From the NCBI GenBank assembly GCA_000333855.2, contig CM007314.1:1042568-1097377 (forward strand): 54,810 nucleotides of DNA. The letters run 5' to 3'. The stretch comes from Endotrypanum monterogeii. Taxonomy: Eukaryota; Euglenozoa; Kinetoplastea; Trypanosomatida; Trypanosomatidae. Positions 10,677-20,043 of this stretch are shown here, piece by piece. Made by a program: the position numbers and the translations under genes. A model generated the notes under the pieces. That model ran no database searches and was not told the DNA's origin. It worked only from the letters and a program-made list of their open reading frames with translations. Numbering within the stretch: the stretch's first letter is position 1; each line of letters opens with the position of its first letter.

Positions 10677-11324
10677 TTAATAGCCTCCACGGCCACGACC
10701 ACGGCCATTGCCTCCACGGCCCGTATTATAGGGGTTGAAGCCCTGAGTCATCATGCCAGCCATCATGGCCAACGCGGCCATCTGCTGCTGCATCGGGTGG
10801 CCGCCTCCCCTACCGCGCGGCACGTATGCGCCGCCGCGTGGAATGCCGCGTTGGAACGCAGGAATATTGTCCCGCTTCATCGCAACTTTCAACGGCTTCC
10901 CGTGAAGAGACTGACCATCCTTGAGTATAGCCGCGTGAGCCTGCCCCTCAGTTTCAAACTCGACGTAGGCGGTACCCTTTGGATTGCCCTGGCGGTCCTT
11001 GAGCACCGTCACGCGCGTGATGGCGCCACAGGAAGCAAAGAAGACACGTAAGTCTGCGTCTGTAGTTCTGAAGTCAAGGTCCCCAACAAAGATTGACGTG
11101 TTCGTCTTGGATTGTCCGCTGCTCGCTGCCGTAGCAGCAGCAGTCTTGCGTGTTCCCTCATCCTTGGCAGCCGACTCCTGCAGTGTCTTCAGCTGCATCT
11201 CTTCCTGCAGACTGTCCACCTGCCGTTTCATCTCCTCCAACTCCGCTTCGGCGTCCATGTTGACGTTGAACTGATCCTCTGCAGAGACCCGTTCGTCCGG
11301 TTGGTCATCTTTGTGAGTAGACAT
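10677..11324 (-). CDS. Single-RRM RNA-binding protein with RGG tail, PABPN1-like
   Basis: A 215-residue protein in three parts. An acidic helical N-terminus is likely coiled coil (about 24-50). One RRM spans about 77-150, with RNP2 IFVGDL (78-83) and RNP1 KGTAYVEF (116-123). An Arg/Gly-rich tail runs from about 160, with a Met/Gln-rich middle and a final GRGRGRGGY. Acidic coiled coil, one RRM, then an Arg-rich tail is the layout of nuclear poly(A)-binding protein 2/PABPN1, which controls poly(A)-tail length. The RGG arginines are likely methylation sites, and R-G-G-x-Y ends resemble PY-type nuclear import signals. The start ATG at 11324 follows a T-run and AG by about 28 bases. The RRM assignment is certain; the PABPN1 orthology is an inference. 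Confidence 0.9.
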   Translation of the reverse strand: MSTHKDDQPDERVSAEDQFNVNMDAEAELEEMKRQVDSLQEEMQLKTLQESAAKDEGTRKTAAATAASSGQSKTNTSIFVGDLDFRTTDADLRVFFASCGAITRVTVLKDRQGNPKGTAYVEFETEGQAHAAILKDGQSLHGKPLKVAMKRDNIPAFQRGIPRGGAYVPRGRGGGHPMQQQMAALAMMAGMMTQGFNPYNTGRGGNGRGRGRGGY

Positions 11325-11352
11325 TATTCCTCAATTCACTCGGCACAGATTC

Positions 11353-11372
11353 CTTCCACAAAAAAAAAAAAA
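11353..11372 (-). promoter_or_regulatory. Predicted trans-splice acceptor of the RRM gene
   Basis: A run of about 12-13 T on the coding strand (11372-11360) is followed by the first AG at 11354-11353, leaving a 5' UTR of about 28 bases. Confidence 0.6.
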
Positions 11373-12177
11373 TTTACGCTGATACTGTTTTCAAGTATTA
11401 TCATTCAAGAACAGAATTAAAAAATACGGACACGAGCACCCGCTCAGACACAACACAAGAAGTTTTTGCAACAAGAATGAATAGTGTAGAGGGGTGAGTC
11501 TAATGAAAAAGCTAAGTGGGTCCGAGATCTGCGCAGGAGGGAAGGGGAGGAGGATGGGGCTTGGACGACGGCGCTCGTATTGGATAAGCAGGGGTAAAAA
11601 AAAAGGGGGGGCAAGGAGATATTCTCTCCTTTGGAATAAAGAGAAGAATGTGTGTTTGAATGCGTATTTGTGTGAAAGACACACGAGAAGAAGATATTCA
11701 AAGCAGCAGAGTGGGGAAGCATGTGAAGAAAAAAAAGGAGAGAGGTTAAGTCAAATTGGAGATGGAGAGCGAGCAGAGGTAGCAAGATGGGCAACTATGT
11801 TCGCTAGCATATATATATATACACCTTTATATGCGTAGGCGTTGCACACTAGAGCTGGGAAAAGCAAGCAAGGAAGCAACGTTACGACGCCAGGTCTATT
11901 GCCACAAAGGATGCATACGGTAGCGCACTTATGGTGAGGCGATAGGTGCCCGCGGAGGTGAACATCCGGTTCGACACTGCTCGATTGCTGCCAGTGATAA
12001 ATAGATTTTTTCTATTCACCTGTTGAGTGAATTATATTCATCAGAGGGCCGGAAGCGCTCCTGTGCTTAACAGAATGTCAGACAGCCGCACAAAAATACT
12101 CATGTGGTGAAATGAGGGGCTCTTCTGCTTGACAATTTACCTCGGCGGAAGAAGAAGGGGGGGGAGGCAGGAAAAAG

Positions 12178-12441
12178 GACGCTACACCTCCAGCCCCTCC
12201 AGCCCCCCCCCCTCCTTCCCACACTGACCTCCCCCGGGAAAAGGCAAGCCTCCGACACATCACAAGCCAAAGGCAGGGGCAGAAAGCAGCTCGGGAGCTG
12301 CAAACACAGAGAATGACAAGAGTAAAGACTATAAGACATATGATAGAGAACAATAAACATTCTGTGGCTGTTTTCCAGAGTTAATTTTCGTACTGAACAG
12401 TGGTACGACGTGTGTTTGTGTGTTTGTGGGAGTGGGAACCC
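12178..12441. repeat. Left copy of a 264-base duplicated contig end
   Basis: This block reappears almost base for base at 12528-12792, differing by a substitution and one extra C in a homopolymer, with an N gap between. The pattern is what unmerged overlapping contig ends give, not a tandem duplication. Confidence 0.85.
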
Positions 12442-12451
12442 NNNNNNNNNN
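12442..12451. other. Assembly gap (10 N)
   Basis: Ten undetermined bases. The sequence after the gap (12452-12527) is a noisy version of the unique sequence at about 12100-12177, with extra G and C bases. Confidence 0.98.
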
Positions 12452-12527
12452 CCGTTCGTACGACGTTAGACGAACGTTTACCGTACGGGACGGGAAGGAA
12501 GGAACGGGGGGAGGACGACGGAAAACG

Positions 12528-12792
12528 GACGCTACACCTCCACGCCCTCCAGCCCCCCCCCCCTCCTTCCCACACTGACCTCCCCCGGGAAAAGGCAAGC
12601 CTCCGACACATCACAAGCCAAAGGCAGGGGCAGAAAGCAGCTCGGGAGCTGCAAACACAGAGAATGACAAGAGTAAAGACTATAAGACATATGATAGAGA
12701 ACAATAAACATTCTGTGGCTGTTTTCCAGAGTTAATTTTCGTACTGAACAGTGGTACGACGTGTGTTTGTGTGTTTGTGGGAGTGGGAACCC
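12528..12792. repeat. Right copy of the duplicated contig end
   Basis: Near-identical to 12178-12441. It is followed by new unique sequence from 12793, so the true locus probably has one copy. Confidence 0.85.
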
Positions 12793-13422
12793 GAGTTCGG
12801 GGGGTAAGAGGGAAGGGAATGGAAAGCGCATCTTTCAAATGTACATAGCTTCTACGTAGACAAGAAAAAAACACACAACAAGCAAAAGCTTTAAGAAAAA
12901 AGAAAAAAAACGCACTCAGACAAGGCAAAGCCGAGTAAGAAGTGCGCGTGGGGGGACAAAACCAGAAAAAAAAAAATCACACGTAAGGAGAGCAGATATG
13001 CAATCACAACACAGATGACGAGGGAGGGGAAGAAGAAGAAGAGGGGAACAATGAGGTGTGGACTGAACAAGTCACCGATGTATGTAGCCTTGCTTTATCG
13101 GGTGTGCGTGTGGCTGTAAAACAGAGAGCAGAAGAAATATATATAAAGAAGAATGGGAGGAAGGCGTATGTGCCGATATGTCCCGCCTGTTCTGAGAGTC
13201 ACATTCCCTGCGCGCTTTCTCGCTCTCTGGGTATGGATCTTGCACCGTGAAAACATGAAGCACACTCGATTCGTAAGGCCGAGGAACCGGGGGGGAGGGA
13301 GGGGGAAAACTAGGAATATAGCCCGAGACGGAGTGCATATATACACTGAAGAAAGAAAGGAAACATTTTAGAGACGTAAAAATGTAAGAATATGCGCCAA
13401 TCCACGGCGGCAGGCCGTTGAG

Positions 13423-15234
13423 CTACGGCATCGTATACATGAACTCGAGCTGTGTGATGAGGTGATCATCCATAGTGCGCCGATCCCGGTAGTCGTCCGC
13501 GACGAAGCGGCCCATGTGCCTGTGCTCCTCGATGCCCGGATGTCTCTCAGGACCCGACGTCATCCGACCGCCTCTGGCACCGTACACCTCTACAGCACCA
13601 TGGAGCGAACTTGTCTGCCCTCCCCGCCCGTACGGCACGCGCTTCGCTGCATACCCCTTGCGCTGGTATCCGGTACCGGAACCCTTAGCAGCGGTCGCGG
13701 TTCGATTTCGTTGCGACAGCCTTGGGTACCCATTCGATTCGTGCGCTGCTGCGGCCGGCCTCTCAGCATCTGCGCGCTTCGCCGTCACACTGCTTTCATT
13801 ACTATCGGTGTAGTCCACCACATTTTCCTCACGCCAAGCCACGTCCTCCTTTGATAAGACTGGCACCGCGAGCTGCGGAAGCCTTGGAATGTGTCTAACA
13901 GGATACGCTCGCCCAAGCTCTTCCTCGTAGTCGCCCTGCAACCCTTGTGGTAGTTCTTCGCTTTCCGGGATCACCGCGCTCTCACGAAGACTCTCCTGGT
14001 AATCGACTATGAAGTTGGCCTCGTACAAGCGTAGTGGTCGAACATGCCGCGGCAGCTTTCCCTTCACCTGCTGATCGGCGATGCGCACCAGGTGCAGCCG
14101 TGCTGTATGGACACCGAGAGGGGGACCATTTCTCAAGACGCGTGCATGAATTGAGATCAGCTTCTGTCGGTCCGTGAGTCGCTCAAAGACCTCGTAGGCC
14201 CGCAAGCGCGCGCGTAGCGCTGGCCCGTACCGAAGAAAATCCGGGAAATTCAACGATGTTTTGCCTTCACATTCCTCTTTCAGAAAGTCTGCCGCCTCTC
14301 GGAGCAGCACGCCGCATGGCGTGAAGATGATCAACATTTCCTCTACATCGGCAGCGTCCAGGAAGCCTTTATCTTTGGAGATGACACGAAACAAATGCTG
14401 ACACTCCTGCACGAGAAGAGTTTCATCGCTCGAACGATGCAGCTCGCGATACACCTGTGAAAAGTTTATCCGCTGAAACATACCACGTAGATCAAGTCCG
14501 AAAGGGTTCTTACCCCCATGCTTGTCTACCTCGTTCAGGGGGCAAGAAGATAGGAGCCTTCCCCTCGGCGCCGTTTGCGGCCGCGCAACGGGGTTCATCG
14601 TACCAGAGCCTCTGACACCCACCGCTGATGATCCTGAAGTGGTGGTTGGCCTGCCTGCGGCCACTGTGCGCGTTGCCAGCCTGCTGCCGCCGGGAGCCGG
14701 AGCACATCTCTTTTGGGAACCGACCCCAATGGGTGACAACTCCTCGCGCACCACTTTTTTCCGGTAGAGTTGAGGTGCTGCTTCTCTCCCCCGGGCCTGC
14801 TGGATCTTCGGCATGTGAGGCTGAGTCGATGTCTTCCCAGCTTTTGGGCGACTCGAAGAGGATGCGGTGACTCCATTCGGTGGAGCGGAAGACGTGCCCT
14901 CCTCCTCTGCTGCACCGCGGCCAGCCTCAGGCTCTGCGCAGTCTTCGTTCACGTGCTCCGGTCGAAATTTCATCTGGTTCTCAAGGACCGCCGGTGTTTT
15001 CTGTGGCTCTGCCGGATCGTCACCGTTTCTCCTCTCAGCAGCCGCGCCCTTGGCGCTATTCCCAAAACGAGGCTTTACAGGACTGCTGGCTGACCCGTGC
15101 GAGCGCGTATCCGACGTCGGCTCCTCCAGCTTCGCGTTGCCCTCTTCAACTGGGCGACTGGGTTGTTCCCCTGCATTCAACTCGGACTTCTCTAAGCCCT
15201 GGGAGGAGGGCGTCCTCGACGATGTGGACCTCAT
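13423..15234 (-). CDS. Conserved-type hypothetical protein with degenerate EF-hand-like core
   Basis: A 603-residue protein, not recognised as a named family. Residues 1-245 are Ser/Pro/Arg/Glu-rich and probably disordered. A folded core follows at about 246-420. In it, 274-336 looks like a pair of EF-hand-type helices (LVQECQHLFRVISKDKGFLDAADVEEML, then LNFPDFLRYG), but the first loop (SKDKGFLDAAD) has few acidic ligands, so calcium binding is doubtful. The segment after 340 is basic and helical. The C-terminus is again low complexity, with Gly/Arg/Tyr-rich stretches and the end QLEFMYTMP. Disordered flanks around an EF-hand-like core are common in kinetoplastid cytoskeletal and flagellar proteins, but nothing here proves that. 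The first in-frame ATG is used; a poly-C tract and AG lie upstream. Confidence 0.85.
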   Translation of the reverse strand: MRSTSSRTPSSQGLEKSELNAGEQPSRPVEEGNAKLEEPTSDTRSHGSASSPVKPRFGNSAKGAAAERRNGDDPAEPQKTPAVLENQMKFRPEHVNEDCAEPEAGRGAAEEEGTSSAPPNGVTASSSSRPKAGKTSTQPHMPKIQQARGREAAPQLYRKKVVREELSPIGVGSQKRCAPAPGGSRLATRTVAAGRPTTTSGSSAVGVRGSGTMNPVARPQTAPRGRLLSSCPLNEVDKHGGKNPFGLDLRGMFQRINFSQVYRELHRSSDETLLVQECQHLFRVISKDKGFLDAADVEEMLIIFTPCGVLLREAADFLKEECEGKTSLNFPDFLRYGPALRARLRAYEVFERLTDRQKLISIHARVLRNGPPLGVHTARLHLVRIADQQVKGKLPRHVRPLRLYEANFIVDYQESLRESAVIPESEELPQGLQGDYEEELGRAYPVRHIPRLPQLAVPVLSKEDVAWREENVVDYTDSNESSVTAKRADAERPAAAAHESNGYPRLSQRNRTATAAKGSGTGYQRKGYAAKRVPYGRGGQTSSLHGAVEVYGARGGRMTSGPERHPGIEEHRHMGRFVADDYRDRRTMDDHLITQLEFMYTMP

Positions 15235-16629
15235 ATCGACAAAATGACCTGCCGTGTCTCAAGGGACCTGTATATATATATATATATGGTGGGGGGGGGG
15301 GAGGGGGGTGTTTATGTATGAACCAGGGAGTGTGCGAGAATATCACCCGAAAGATGCGTACGTGAAGTTCTTAGCTGGAGGACTACGCGAGCAGCCCTAT
15401 CCAAGGGTATGCGACGACAAAACGATACACAAAAAGGTAGGGAAAGAAATGGTGAAGAGGAGGGAGACGGTGAAAAGCGAGACAACATGCCGTGCACCGG
15501 TGTGAAACCGCTATAGACAGGATACTCCTCGCGTCGGCAAGCAAGGATGTACCCTTGATGTGCGTGCAAGGACAACCCTCATGCTTTTCTTTTCTGATAC
15601 TCCCCAAGAGAAAAGTGGAATGGAGTCAAACATTACAGTTCATTCGAGGGTTCCCTGACTGTTGTACGAGGAGAAAAGACTACGTTCAGCAGATGAATAC
15701 CTCTTTCTCCCAGTCCCACAGGGGGGGGGGGAATTATCATAGGGTGAGCAAAAAAAAAAAACAGTAGACACGCGTTACAGTAATGAATCACTCAACTTCC
15801 AAAACACGGCTCCTGTCTACCGCTTCATTCACCGCCTACGCTGGGGACCGCTACATGCAGCTCTGGAAGCAGCCCAGGCACCTGAGCCGTAAGCACCGGA
15901 GACCTGGGAAGGTAATTTCCACGTGCTTTGAGAACGCGACCCGCTATATAAAGGGGAAAGATATCTAAGTCGCGTTATCTCGCTCAAACGCAGCCCCATA
16001 CATGACCTGACTGCTTATCAAAACAGAAATCAATCATTCTGCGCCCCTCACTCCCTCCCTGATCGTGGGCGCTGGACTTTCTCACTATCAAGAGTGGCTT
16101 TGAATTGTCGAGGCAAGATAGAGTCTTCCCGGCATGTCTCCCTCTCGTACTCCCACAGTGAGCTCTGAGCTCCTGATACCAGACGCTTTGTACCATGTTA
16201 CATCGGGCAGGGTTAGCTGAGATGGCCAGAGTGAATTATTCACGTGATCGCGAACGATACAGTCCGAAAAACTTTGGGATGGGAGATGGGAGAGACAAGT
16301 GTGTATGCGTGTGTGTGACTAACCCCTAGTCGCTCCAGCTTTCAATGACGACTTGCCGAGACCCCCGCCTCTCACTCAATCATGTATCCGCGCACACCCA
16401 GCCTCATCTATTATCGGATCGCTGCGTTGCTGCCAATTGCAGCTGTCTACTACCCTCTGGCATGAAACTACACCTTTTTTTTGAGTGTGCATGGTGCTCC
16501 GCCTCTGCGACACGTGCCTCGTTATCACGCATTTTCACCTCACCCCCTTGCATACACGCCAGCATCTACCCTCCCCGAGCTAAGGTTGAGAAGCTCTTGT
16601 ACTCCACCACGGGAAGGAAGCCAAGCACA
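15235..16629. other. Intergenic between EF-hand-like and PDI-like genes
   Basis: Contains the splice region at the left, a G-run near 15721-15731, an A-run near 15750, and from about 15.8 to 16.5 kb more balanced sequence without a convincing reading frame. Probable 3' UTR of the PDI-like gene. Confidence 0.6.
15268..15309 (-). promoter_or_regulatory. Predicted trans-splice acceptor of the EF-hand-like gene
   Basis: A long C-run on the coding strand (about 15309-15290), a (TA)n tract (15288-15271), then CAG at 15270-15268, about 34 bases before the ATG. The TA tract sits between the pyrimidine tract and the AG. Confidence 0.5.
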
Positions 16630-17325
16630 CTAATCCGCTTTAGAGCAACAGGCAGTCATCTTTAGCGGCGGCGGCGGCGGCACGCTCACCCAGGAGCGCG
16701 TAATTGACCGCAAGATCAGAATGCCGATCACGCCACCGAGCAGCAGGATGAGCTGCCCCCACATCGATCTGCCAGTCAGCGGGGGAGGAACAGCGCGGCT
16801 CTCGATGCGGCGAAAAGTAGAGACAAACACCTCAATGTCGTTAACGGAGAGAATCTGCGCCGCGGGGTAGGGATACATGCGGCCCCCGCTCAACATGACC
16901 AGTCTCCCGGCTGACCTCTCGGCATTGAAGCGGGCACACAAATTCAAACTTTCATCGCACAGAACATAGGCAGGCACAACCTGATATTCCTCCAGCACCG
17001 CGGCTGACTGACGCACGAATGCGTCGAAGGCAATTATCTCGTCCGCGGCCTGGCGCGAGTGACTGTCCACCGATGAGACATGAGCACTAGGCACAAAAAA
17101 ATATATAAGCCAGTTGCCACTTGTCATACCGCCGGACGCTTGAGTCTCGAGCTCGAAGTTTTCTTCGGTGAGGTGCTTGGCGGGGCAATCGGTTTTCAGC
17201 TTGTGCAGCGCAGAGCCCATGAGCTCCAAATGCACACCTACCGTGGAAAGCGCCACTGAGATGCAGAACGCAGCGGCAGACAGAGCTACGAGAAAACTAG
17301 CTGCTTTGGGCGAGGGCATCATCAT
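16630..17325 (-). CDS. Membrane-anchored thioredoxin-fold (PDI/TMX-like) protein without CxxC
   Basis: A 231-residue protein with an N-terminal hydrophobic signal or anchor (about 9-30), a lumenal thioredoxin-like domain (about 50-175), a transmembrane helix (about 189-206) and a short cytosolic tail containing six prolines. The PDI hallmarks are present: LTEENFEL (52-59), a W-L-I-Y-F-F-V-P strand (72-79), VLCDESLNLCARF (121-133) in place of the usual 'V-D-C-x-x-x-x-x-L-C-x-x-F', and GGRMYPY (147-153) in place of 'DGKxYxY'. Where PDI has W-C-x-x-C the sequence reads S-A-H-V-S, so both redox cysteines are missing. It is likely a non-catalytic ER chaperone or adaptor, as known for other cysteine-less TMX/PDI members. 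The start has three ATGs in a row; the first is used. Confidence 0.8.
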   Translation of the reverse strand: MMMPSPKAASFLVALSAAAFCISVALSTVGVHLELMGSALHKLKTDCPAKHLTEENFELETQASGGMTSGNWLIYFFVPSAHVSSVDSHSRQAADEIIAFDAFVRQSAAVLEEYQVVPAYVLCDESLNLCARFNAERSAGRLVMLSGGRMYPYPAAQILSVNDIEVFVSTFRRIESRAVPPPLTGRSMWGQLILLLGGVIGILILRSITRSWVSVPPPPPLKMTACCSKAD

Positions 17326-17698
17326 CTATTGGCGTTGATCGAGGGCAGAGACTCAAGAATGGTGCGGTGTTGGGAAAGGCCAGTACTACGATGACCAGCA
17401 GTGTTTATCCTGTTCTAGTGTTCGGGTGTGTGGGTGAGTGTTATAGGTTGCCCAGTGCAGTAGAAAACGTGCGTCAACGACAGAGACGAATACACGGTGC
17501 GTGTGTCAAAAGACTTGAGAGCTGAAAGGAAATTACGATGAAACCCCTGGTCCAGGCAAAAAGCTAGCATTGAGAGCCTACTCTGCCATTTCACACAAAA
17601 GGGAAAAGATTCGCCGCGACTTCGCATCAAACTTCGGCGAGTCCTTGGTGGAGCAGCCCTTGCGAAGCTACCATTAGCGTATCCTCGTTGACATACAT

Positions 17699-17735
<37 letters not shown>

Positions 17736-18082
17736 GTTTCGACTTTTTTCCTTCTCATTCTTCCTCCAGCCCCCAATCTTTCTTGTACACCCTTCACGAA
17801 CACAGACAAAAGGAACGAGAGAGAGCAAGCCACACGTGAGTCGGTGTGCGGACAAAAAAGATGACGCTGAGAAAGAAAGGAAAAACGACAACGCGTACCC
17901 TTGCTTGAGTTTCGTTTTGCTGCTTCTCAACTTCGGTGAGTGCAGCGCCTATGAGACTATCAGCCGCTGCTCCTTCGCCTCAGCTTTTGGCTGCGAATCA
18001 CTGCCAATGTTTGATCGGCACAACGCTGTGCGCATACTGGGGATGCTACTCAGATAGCCGTGTCCTGTATCAGCGCCACCAC
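17326..18082. other. Intergenic between PDI-like and RFC genes
   Basis: Contains a 30-base (TA)n tract at 17702-17731, purine-rich sequence and no gene. It carries the PDI-like 5' UTR (an AG directly abuts its first ATG) and the RFC 3' UTR. Confidence 0.65.
17702..17731. repeat. (TA)n microsatellite
   Basis: Uninterrupted TA tract of about 30 bases, some 375 bases upstream of the PDI-like start codon. Confidence 0.95.
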
Positions 18083-19147
18083 TCACGCAGAGCACACCGC
18101 ACTTCCCATGTCGAGGAGCTGCAAATAATCATCCCCGCCGTCGGCAAGGCGCCGTTCAGTTTGGCACAATTTGAGCATCATCTTGCCGCGCTGGACTGAG
18201 CTCAGCGGGCATTCGACACTAACGAGGTAACGCTGCAGCTGAATCAACACCTGCGCAGCGGCGAAACCCTCTGCCACCAGACTGCGTGAAGCCTGTATCA
18301 CCTGCTCCAGCTCATGCGAGAGCACCGCACTGATGTACCGCTGCATCACGTCAGCCGGTACGCTGCCAGAGACACAAACAAAATCCTCCTTGGTCAAGTC
18401 ATTCCCATTTGCCTTCTGCGCAGACTGGAGGTGCATAATAGCGAGACGAAGATCACCGCCACTCACAGCATCCAAAGCTTCGAGAGACGCGGACGAGAGG
18501 GTGATGCCCTCGGCTTGGGCTACGTACTCAATCCGGTGATAAAGGGCGCTTTTCACAAGAGGTTTGAATCGATATTTGGCGCACCGACTCGCAATCGGAT
18601 CGATGATGCGACTCACGTAATTACAGAGGATGCAGAAGCGCGTCACGTCACTAAAATCCTCCATCATGCGCCGAAGCGCACCCTGTGCATCGGGGAGCAG
18701 CGCGTCGGCTTCGTCAAGAATAATGAGTTTGAAGGGTGGCACTGGGTAAGCCTTTCCATCGGATTGTGTGACGCTGCTGCCAGAGCTCGATACTGCACCT
18801 TGAGCAAAGATCTTGACTTTCTCCCGAACAACATTAATGCCTCGGTCGTCGGAGGCATTCAGCTCCCGCACGCGAGTGCGGATGTAATCAGGACCAAAGA
18901 GTTCATGTGCCACCGCGAGTATCGACGTCGTTTTTCCAGTGCCCGGCGGACCGTGAAAAAGAAAGTGAGGCATGTTGGCCCCCTCTTTTAAGCAGGCGCG
19001 GAGCGCACTCACTGCCTCATCCTGTGCCTCCACCTCCGCCAGTGTGCGTGGCCGATACTTCTCTACCCATGGTACTACAGCGCTGGCGGTGCGGGCCACG
19101 CTCTCCGTCTTCGCCTTTTTTTGTGCAGGTTGTGATGATGAGCTCAT
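18083..19147 (-). CDS. RFC4: Replication factor C small subunit (human RFC4 / yeast Rfc2 type)
   Basis: A 354-residue AAA+ clamp-loader subunit. A short Ser/Lys-rich N-terminus leads to the RFC-box motif WVEKYRP (27-33), Walker A GPPGTGKT (66-73), the LNASDDRG segment (97-104), Walker B LIILDEAD (141-148), the CNYVSRII sensor region (175-182) and the arginine-finger SRC motif (187-189). The C-terminal collar helices follow. With the other RFC subunits it loads PCNA onto primer-template junctions in the nucleus. The motif spacing and the VPWVEKYRP and [13 protein letters not shown] stretches fit human RFC4 (yeast Rfc2) better than RFC2, RFC3 or RFC5; this subunit call is from memory. A short Ser-rich insertion (about 119-130) lies before the Walker B strand. 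The first ATG is used. Confidence 0.93.
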   Translation of the reverse strand: MSSSSQPAQKKAKTESVARTASAVVPWVEKYRPRTLAEVEAQDEAVSALRACLKEGANMPHFLFHGPPGTGKTTSILAVAHELFGPDYIRTRVRELNASDDRGINVVREKVKIFAQGAVSSSGSSVTQSDGKAYPVPPFKLIILDEADALLPDAQGALRRMMEDFSDVTRFCILCNYVSRIIDPIASRCAKYRFKPLVKSALYHRIEYVAQAEGITLSSASLEALDAVSGGDLRLAIMHLQSAQKANGNDLTKEDFVCVSGSVPADVMQRYISAVLSHELEQVIQASRSLVAEGFAAAQVLIQLQRYLVSVECPLSSVQRGKMMLKLCQTERRLADGGDDYLQLLDMGSAVCSA

Positions 19148-20043
19148 GAGCTAGACAGCAAAGCTGTTGAGGATGTTCAGACGGTGCTATGAACGGGGGA
19201 ATGAAGATAGCTGTATTTTCTGATATGTGTAGGAGGGGGAGGGGGAAAAAAAAAGAGGGAGAGGGCACACAGAATATCAGCAGGACAGATTTTTCGGCGT
19301 CTCCCCACGTTGGTAAACACCCCCCCCCGATGAGTGTACTCTGCGGTGCAGGGGCGGTAGAGGCTGTAACAGATCACAAAACACCAGATAAGAAAAACAA
19401 GCCGGTGCTACTCAAGGCGTAATGTCGCGCCGACGAAAGTGGACAAAAAAAAAGTGTACGAACAACTATGGAAATATATATATATATATATGTTTTTTTT
19501 TATTCGTTACATGCCTGAGCACATATGCATGCACGCTCGCACGCACCCAGAACGGAAACGGGGGGCGGCGAGAGTGAGATAACAAGATTGAGAAGAGATA
19601 AATACACACCATTTTGTTTTCTCATATGACGAGCGTCAACTCTCCTAGTAAGTGAGATTGCCAATGCGGCACCTCGAACTTTCAAGGATACGTACTGTGC
19701 TCGGTGTCAGGTAAAAGAAGATGTCAGTGAATCATCAGACTGAAGCACACGCAAGGGAAAAAAGGTATACAGAAACACTACAAAGGAACATCGATGCATT
19801 TCCACCAGGCACCGGGAGATACTCGAGCAAAAAAAAAAAGGAGATTCCAGCACAGTACAATCTCGCACGATTTACGAAGGAGCACATGTAGTCGAAAACA
19901 GTTTCTAGAAAAAATATATATCCTTATATGACCATAATCCACAGATACACACACACACATATATATATCTATATATATATATATATATTTGATTTGTATG
20001 TAGTATATTAATGCCTCGTCACTATCATTTTCCTCGACACTCC
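19148..20043. other. Intergenic between RFC and CLASP-like genes
   Basis: Carries the RFC splice region, a C-run near 19321-19328, (TA)n tracts at about 19475-19491 and 19958-19988, and no gene. Confidence 0.65.
19220..19263 (-). promoter_or_regulatory. Predicted trans-splice acceptor of the RFC gene
   Basis: A textbook coding-strand pyrimidine tract (C/T only, about 19263-19231) is followed by ATATCAG ending at 19221-19220. The 5' UTR would be about 72 bases. Confidence 0.65.

Larger units (their letters stand above)
11325..13422. other. Intergenic with an assembly gap
   Basis: Spacer upstream of the RRM gene and 3' region of the EF-hand-like gene. It holds a TA tract at about 11809-11821, the duplicated block and N gap described separately (12178-12792), a long purine-rich stretch and no convincing gene. 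Its real length is uncertain because of the gap. Confidence 0.6.

Noticed and set aside
12178..12792. Real tandem duplication
   Set aside because: The junction is an N gap with an error-rich flank that copies neighbouring unique sequence, so unmerged contig ends explain it better.
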